A DNA stretch of 10,000 nucleotides from Chromera velia (taxonomy: Eukaryota > Sar > Chromeraceae). Made by a program: the position numbers and the translations under genes. Positions 7,476 through 10,000 of this stretch are shown here, in pieces. Each line of letters begins with the position of its first letter. Within the stretch, counting starts at the first letter, position 1. The stretch covers positions 1 to 10,000 of the forward strand of contig JAHBMJ010002409.1 of assembly GCA_018398765.1 (NCBI GenBank), written 5' to 3'. A model generated the notes under the pieces. It was not told the DNA's origin, searched no databases, and saw nothing but the letters and a program-made list of their open reading frames with translations.

Positions 7476-7501
7476 GCGCATACCCTGGACATTAATTTGT
7501 G
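7476..7501 (+). repeat. Left terminal inverted repeat of the 1.37-kb element
   Basis: The left 26-bp arm, from GCGCATACC through TTTGTG, is identical to the reverse complement of 8827-8852. Its outer GCGCA and the matching TGCGC on the right suggest either longer TIRs or insertion into a GCGCATATGCGC palindrome at the central TA. Confidence 0.85.
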
Positions 7502-7825
7502 GGCCCTTTTCTGGGCCACGCCGCCGGAGCGCCGCGTATTGATGCCCGTCTACCGATACAGATGCAACATGCATGCGATGAAGATTGCATGCATACATCT
7601 GATCATTATATGCCGTCTCCACTGAGGTCTTTTTTTCACGCTCCTGTTATGATCTCTACTGTCAGTGAGAGAGGTCAAGAAGAAAAATGAAAGTCCAAAC
7701 CCCTATCTGGAAGACTTATCCGGCAGATCCCGAGCTTTAGAGCCCTAAAGGAGCCAATTTTTTTCTTTTGCGGCCGCCCTGAAGCTGGGCAGGGGGGATT
7801 GCGGCTTCGCTGCCTATAAGCAACA

Positions 7826-8734
7826 ATGTGCACACTTCCTCCTTTGTTAATTGAGATCTGGAGGTCGATTCAAAAGGAAGCAGAGGCTGTGTGGATAGAC
7901 AGAGCACTTCTTGTGCAAGTGTTAGAAGAGAGAAATGAGAAGTTTGCTTGTAGGAAAGTGAAAGCGGGAGACTTTGTGCCGTATGTCATTACAGGCACCA
8001 CTGACGAGGGGACTTTCAGAGTGTGGGCAGGGTTGCAGAAAGCGGGCCCCCGAGATGGGGAGAAGAGGGCTTACACGATTGCTGAGCATCGCGTGTGGGG
8101 GATTCCCGGCCGACACAATTTTAAATTTCATTTCTCTGCAGAATGGGGGACAGATTGGGTAAAATGCATGAAGAGAGAGACAGTCCGTCTCTATGTGGTG
8201 GATGTTGTTAAGACAGAGGAAGCAGGGTTGAAGGCAGAAACGGATTGGGCACTTGGATTGACAGCTGCTCTCTGGGGTGAGGGAATAGTGACCAAGGCAC
8301 GGCCTCAGTTAAAGCATACGCCAGTGAAAGGATCTTTTTTCAGCAAGTTTCACAGCGGGGAGACAGAACTACACACAGTGGAAACCCTTCTTCGAGTCTG
8401 GGGTCCTGAATGGAGGGATCTCTTGATAGATGAGCAAGGTGTGTGGATGGGAGAGCTGAAACTCTTATGGTTGCACGTAAAAGCCTTGTGTTTTAAATGC
8501 GAAGGCCCCCTTAGAGTCTGCGGGGGAGTCCGGAGATGCAACAGAATGCTTCCTTCCGCTGAGACTGAACCTTCCAGGCCGGCTCATCGCCCTGTCACGC
8601 AGTGTGAAATCTGTCGTGCAAACCCCGCACACCCCCCTTGCTTTGGAGATGAGCGGTGCACCCAGGGAGAGAACAGAGAAATCAGACTTTGTGTCACAAA
8701 TTGCAAGGAAAGAAAAGTTTCATGTCAATGTTAA
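7826..8734 (+). CDS. Unrecognised 302-residue protein with twin Cys4 modules, inside the TIR element
   Basis: A complete intronless ORF. The start is ATG at 7826, with an in-frame TAA at 7817-7819 just upstream, so it is not the 3' part of a longer reading frame unless spliced. It ends TAA at 8732-8734, followed by about 90 bp of AT-rich sequence. I do not recognise the family. Residues 1-215 are mixed alpha/beta in appearance and unusually rich in Trp (12 in the protein: 12, 23, 67, 91, 107, 111, 141, 150, 192, 196, 207 and 215). Residues 222-302 hold 12 Cys. C222-x2-C225-x6-C232-x5-C238 and C260-x2-C263-x8-C272-x5-C278 look like two copies of one zinc-binding module, joined by a Pro-rich linker. 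C289, C293, C300 and C302 follow. There is no signal peptide or membrane segment. Zinc-dependent DNA or RNA binding is an inference only. I see no DDE/D catalytic triad, helicase or reverse-transcriptase motif. Its position between family TIRs suggests a transposition-related, accessory or cargo role. Confidence 0.7.
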   Translation: MCTLPPLLIEIWRSIQKEAEAVWIDRALLVQVLEERNEKFACRKVKAGDFVPYVITGTTDEGTFRVWAGLQKAGPRDGEKRAYTIAEHRVWGIPGRHNFKFHFSAEWGTDWVKCMKRETVRLYVVDVVKTEEAGLKAETDWALGLTAALWGEGIVTKARPQLKHTPVKGSFFSKFHSGETELHTVETLLRVWGPEWRDLLIDEQGVWMGELKLLWLHVKALCFKCEGPLRVCGGVRRCNRMLPSAETEPSRPAHRPVTQCEICRANPAHPPCFGDERCTQGENREIRLCVTNCKERKVSCQC

Positions 8735-8826
8735 ATGACAGTAAATGATTTGAAAAGTAAATTTTCTTCAGGACTAGATTTCTTTAAAGTTGAATGCATC
8801 TATAATTTATTTTTTATAAAAATGCA
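8735..8826 (+). terminator. AT-rich 3' flank of the 302-codon ORF
   Basis: Directly after the stop codon the sequence turns AT-rich (AATTTATTTTTTATAAAAA near 8805-8822), unlike the coding region. This is a likely 3' untranslated or polyadenylation region, similar to the AT-rich 3' flanks of the two left-hand genes. No exact AATAAA was seen on the plus strand here. Confidence 0.4.
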
Positions 8827-8852
8827 CACAAATTAATGTCCAGGGTATGCGC
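8827..8852 (-). repeat. Right terminal inverted repeat of the 1.37-kb element
   Basis: Reverse complement of the left arm over all 26 positions. It directly follows the AT-rich 3' flank of the 302-codon ORF. Confidence 0.85.
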
Positions 8853-9670
8853 CATGCACGCGGTCCCTGACGGAATATGACGGAATGTACTGACCGATCC
8901 AATCCAACCCTCATAGAGTAATCATTGGCTCACTGAATCTCCATCAGCCTGGTCCGAAGGCTGGTCGTTCCTGACATGAGCGAAAGAGGGTGAGAGATTT
9001 TGGAAGGTGCAGACGATGCGTGATGACATCGTTGCGTTAAGAAGCGTCAACAATCGTGATCGAAGAATTGTACGTTAAGATCTTTTCCCACCCGTCTCGC
9101 CGTCTCTAGCATTCTCACTGGCTTCATGTCTTCTTCTGCACACATACCTCAATGATTGGTACGAGGAGGAGAACGGGAATTCAAAATTAGTATCCCGATC
9201 TGCTGCATCCAAGACCGAAGGTGACTTCGACTGCAAAGGCGCACAAGGAACGATTTGGGGTGCGTTGCGCTGCATGGGAGGTCGATGACAGCCCCAAGAT
9301 CCCATCCGGTCGACAGCCGAATTTTTCATTGCCCCTTTCTTCTTTTGACAAAAAGAGGGACCAGAGAGTGTGATAGTGTATATTAAATATGCCCATGCTC
9401 GTGTCCATGCAGTCTGTTGGCACAACAGACACTACGCATTTCCTCTCCAATTCTGCAAGAGAGCGAAAGCTTAAGTGCTTCCTCCCATCCTTCCATGATT
9501 TCTGTCTTTCTTTCCTACCTTCATTTCTTTGGTCGTCCTTCCCTTTCTGGCTCGTGTCCCTTCTGAACCTGTTTTGTATATTGCTTCCTGTCTCGACAAA
9601 TCTTTGCCTCCTTGTGGTGCCGGCTTGAGACCGGATTGTGTTTGCTTTCGCCGTCTTCCGATTCTTCTCT
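8849..9670. other. Unassigned stretch right of the mobile-element block
   Basis: About 820 bp without a recognisable gene. A near-tandem TGACGGAAT occurs at 8869-8887. Minus-strand frames cross 9075-9670, but they overlap one another, lack ATG starts for the longest, and contain Lys/Arg/Gly-rich runs produced by the pyrimidine-rich plus strand at 9480-9560. They could include exons of the minus-strand gene suggested to the right, but no splice chain was resolved. Confidence 0.4.
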
Positions 9671-9934
9671 TCACCCGTCTTCCCCTTGACGTGCAGGTTC
9701 GGCTCCGCTGATTTTTTTGGGAAATAAGCAGATTGTAAGCAGAAAAATCGATCGCTCCCGATGTCTTCGGAGGACTTCCTCAGCGACCTGGTGGTCAAAA
9801 GGTGGGTGCGGCAACACACCCACACCTGTCATGTGTACGTGGGGATTCATTTCCTTCCAGGCTCGAAATCTCTGGAGGTCTCTCTCGGTCTCCGTCAACA
9901 CATCTGATTCAGTTTTCTTGTCTTCCCTTTTCAT
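9671..9934 (-). CDS. Possible partial minus-strand exon, unknown protein
   Basis: The frame from the ATG at 9932-9934 gives 87 codons ending TGA at 9671. It starts MKREDKKTESDV, continues with a charged stretch ETERDLQRFRAWKEM, a turn-rich TGVGVLPHPPF and a second charged helix EEVLRRHRERS. The frame also stays open upstream to the window edge, so it may be an internal or last exon. GTGGCAG just upstream of the ATG is a possible acceptor. Inside it, CAGGTGTGGG (about 9831-9841) and CAGGTCGCTG could be donors, and AAAAAATCAG could be an acceptor leading into another minus-strand frame. I recognise no domain. The even spread of charged residues makes it more protein-like than the other frames nearby. 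Confidence 0.25.
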   Translation of the reverse strand: MKREDKKTESDVLTETERDLQRFRAWKEMNPHVHMTGVGVLPHPPFDHQVAEEVLRRHRERSIFLLTICLFPKKISGAEPARQGEDG

Positions 9935-10000
9935 GGCCTGCCACCTATTCACTTGGATGACACAGATACAGAGAGAGCATCTGGAGGCCTGTCGAGGAAA

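Larger units (their letters stand above)
7480..8848 (+). mobile_element. 1.37-kb TIR-bounded element carrying a 302-codon ORF
   Basis: The ends are a perfect inverted repeat. ATACCCTGGACATTAATTTG at 7480 is matched by its reverse complement ending at 8848. Identity runs on inward to GTG, and outward through GCGC at 7476-7479 and 8849-8852, for 26 identical positions in total. These are the TIRs of the MITEs nearby, with TA at both ends. Inside the right end, a TGCATTTTTAT segment (reverse complement) also resembles the subterminal GGCCATTTGTAT of the MITEs. One complete ORF lies inside, so this may be the coding relative of the family. The encoded protein lacks a transposase signature that I can see, so the segment could instead be a host gene caught between two solo TIRs. 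Confidence 0.5.

Noticed and set aside
9187-9825. 212-codon minus-strand frame
   Set aside because: It begins at GTG, not ATG. It is Lys/Arg-rich mainly because of a pyrimidine-rich stretch, overlaps the more protein-like frame at 9671-9934, and shows no domain. Parts may still be exons.

Overview
This window looks like nuclear DNA of a eukaryote with low gene density, most likely a protist or alga. It has long microsatellites, short GT-AG introns, AT-rich 3' flanks, no bacterial operon structure, and a family of small terminal-inverted-repeat (TIR) elements. A chromerid or similar alga would fit, but that is a guess from general appearance and no marker gene proves it.

Left part (1-3870): a purine tract and a 500-bp polypyrimidine microsatellite block lead into a plus-strand gene for a small multi-pass membrane protein with two YrhK-like units (about 1199-1966). 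Its 3' end can be rebuilt across two short introns. An AT-rich stretch of about 450 bp separates it from a convergent minus-strand gene for a 91-residue single-pass membrane protein (2415-2690) that faintly resembles SMIM20/MITRAC7. A flank without recognisable genes then runs into a cluster of simple repeats: alternating GC/CA, CCCT, CT, CA, and 12-bp and 10-bp CA-based units.

Middle and right (3870-8850): after about 750 bp of unassigned GC-rich sequence comes a dense mobile-element region. Three copies of one ~520-bp MITE-like family share TIRs beginning ATACCCTGGACATTAATTTG, with TA at every end, as expected for a Tc1/mariner-type element. Two copies lie head to head and form a ~1-kb inverted repeat (4619-5621). 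The third (6613-7444) is split by a 307-bp insertion flanked by an 8-bp duplication. Only 35 bp further on, a 1.37-kb segment (7480-8848) is bounded by the same TIRs. It carries one complete intronless ORF of 302 residues whose C-terminus has two similar four-cysteine modules. This is the most interesting object here: either a coding relative of the MITEs or a cargo gene in the same TIR frame. I do not recognise the protein.

Right edge (8849-10000): mostly unassigned, with a possible partial minus-strand exon at 9671-9934 that stays open towards the window end.

No rRNA, tRNA, CRISPR array or prokaryotic regulatory site was seen. The two membrane-protein genes show no functional link to each other or to the mobile elements.
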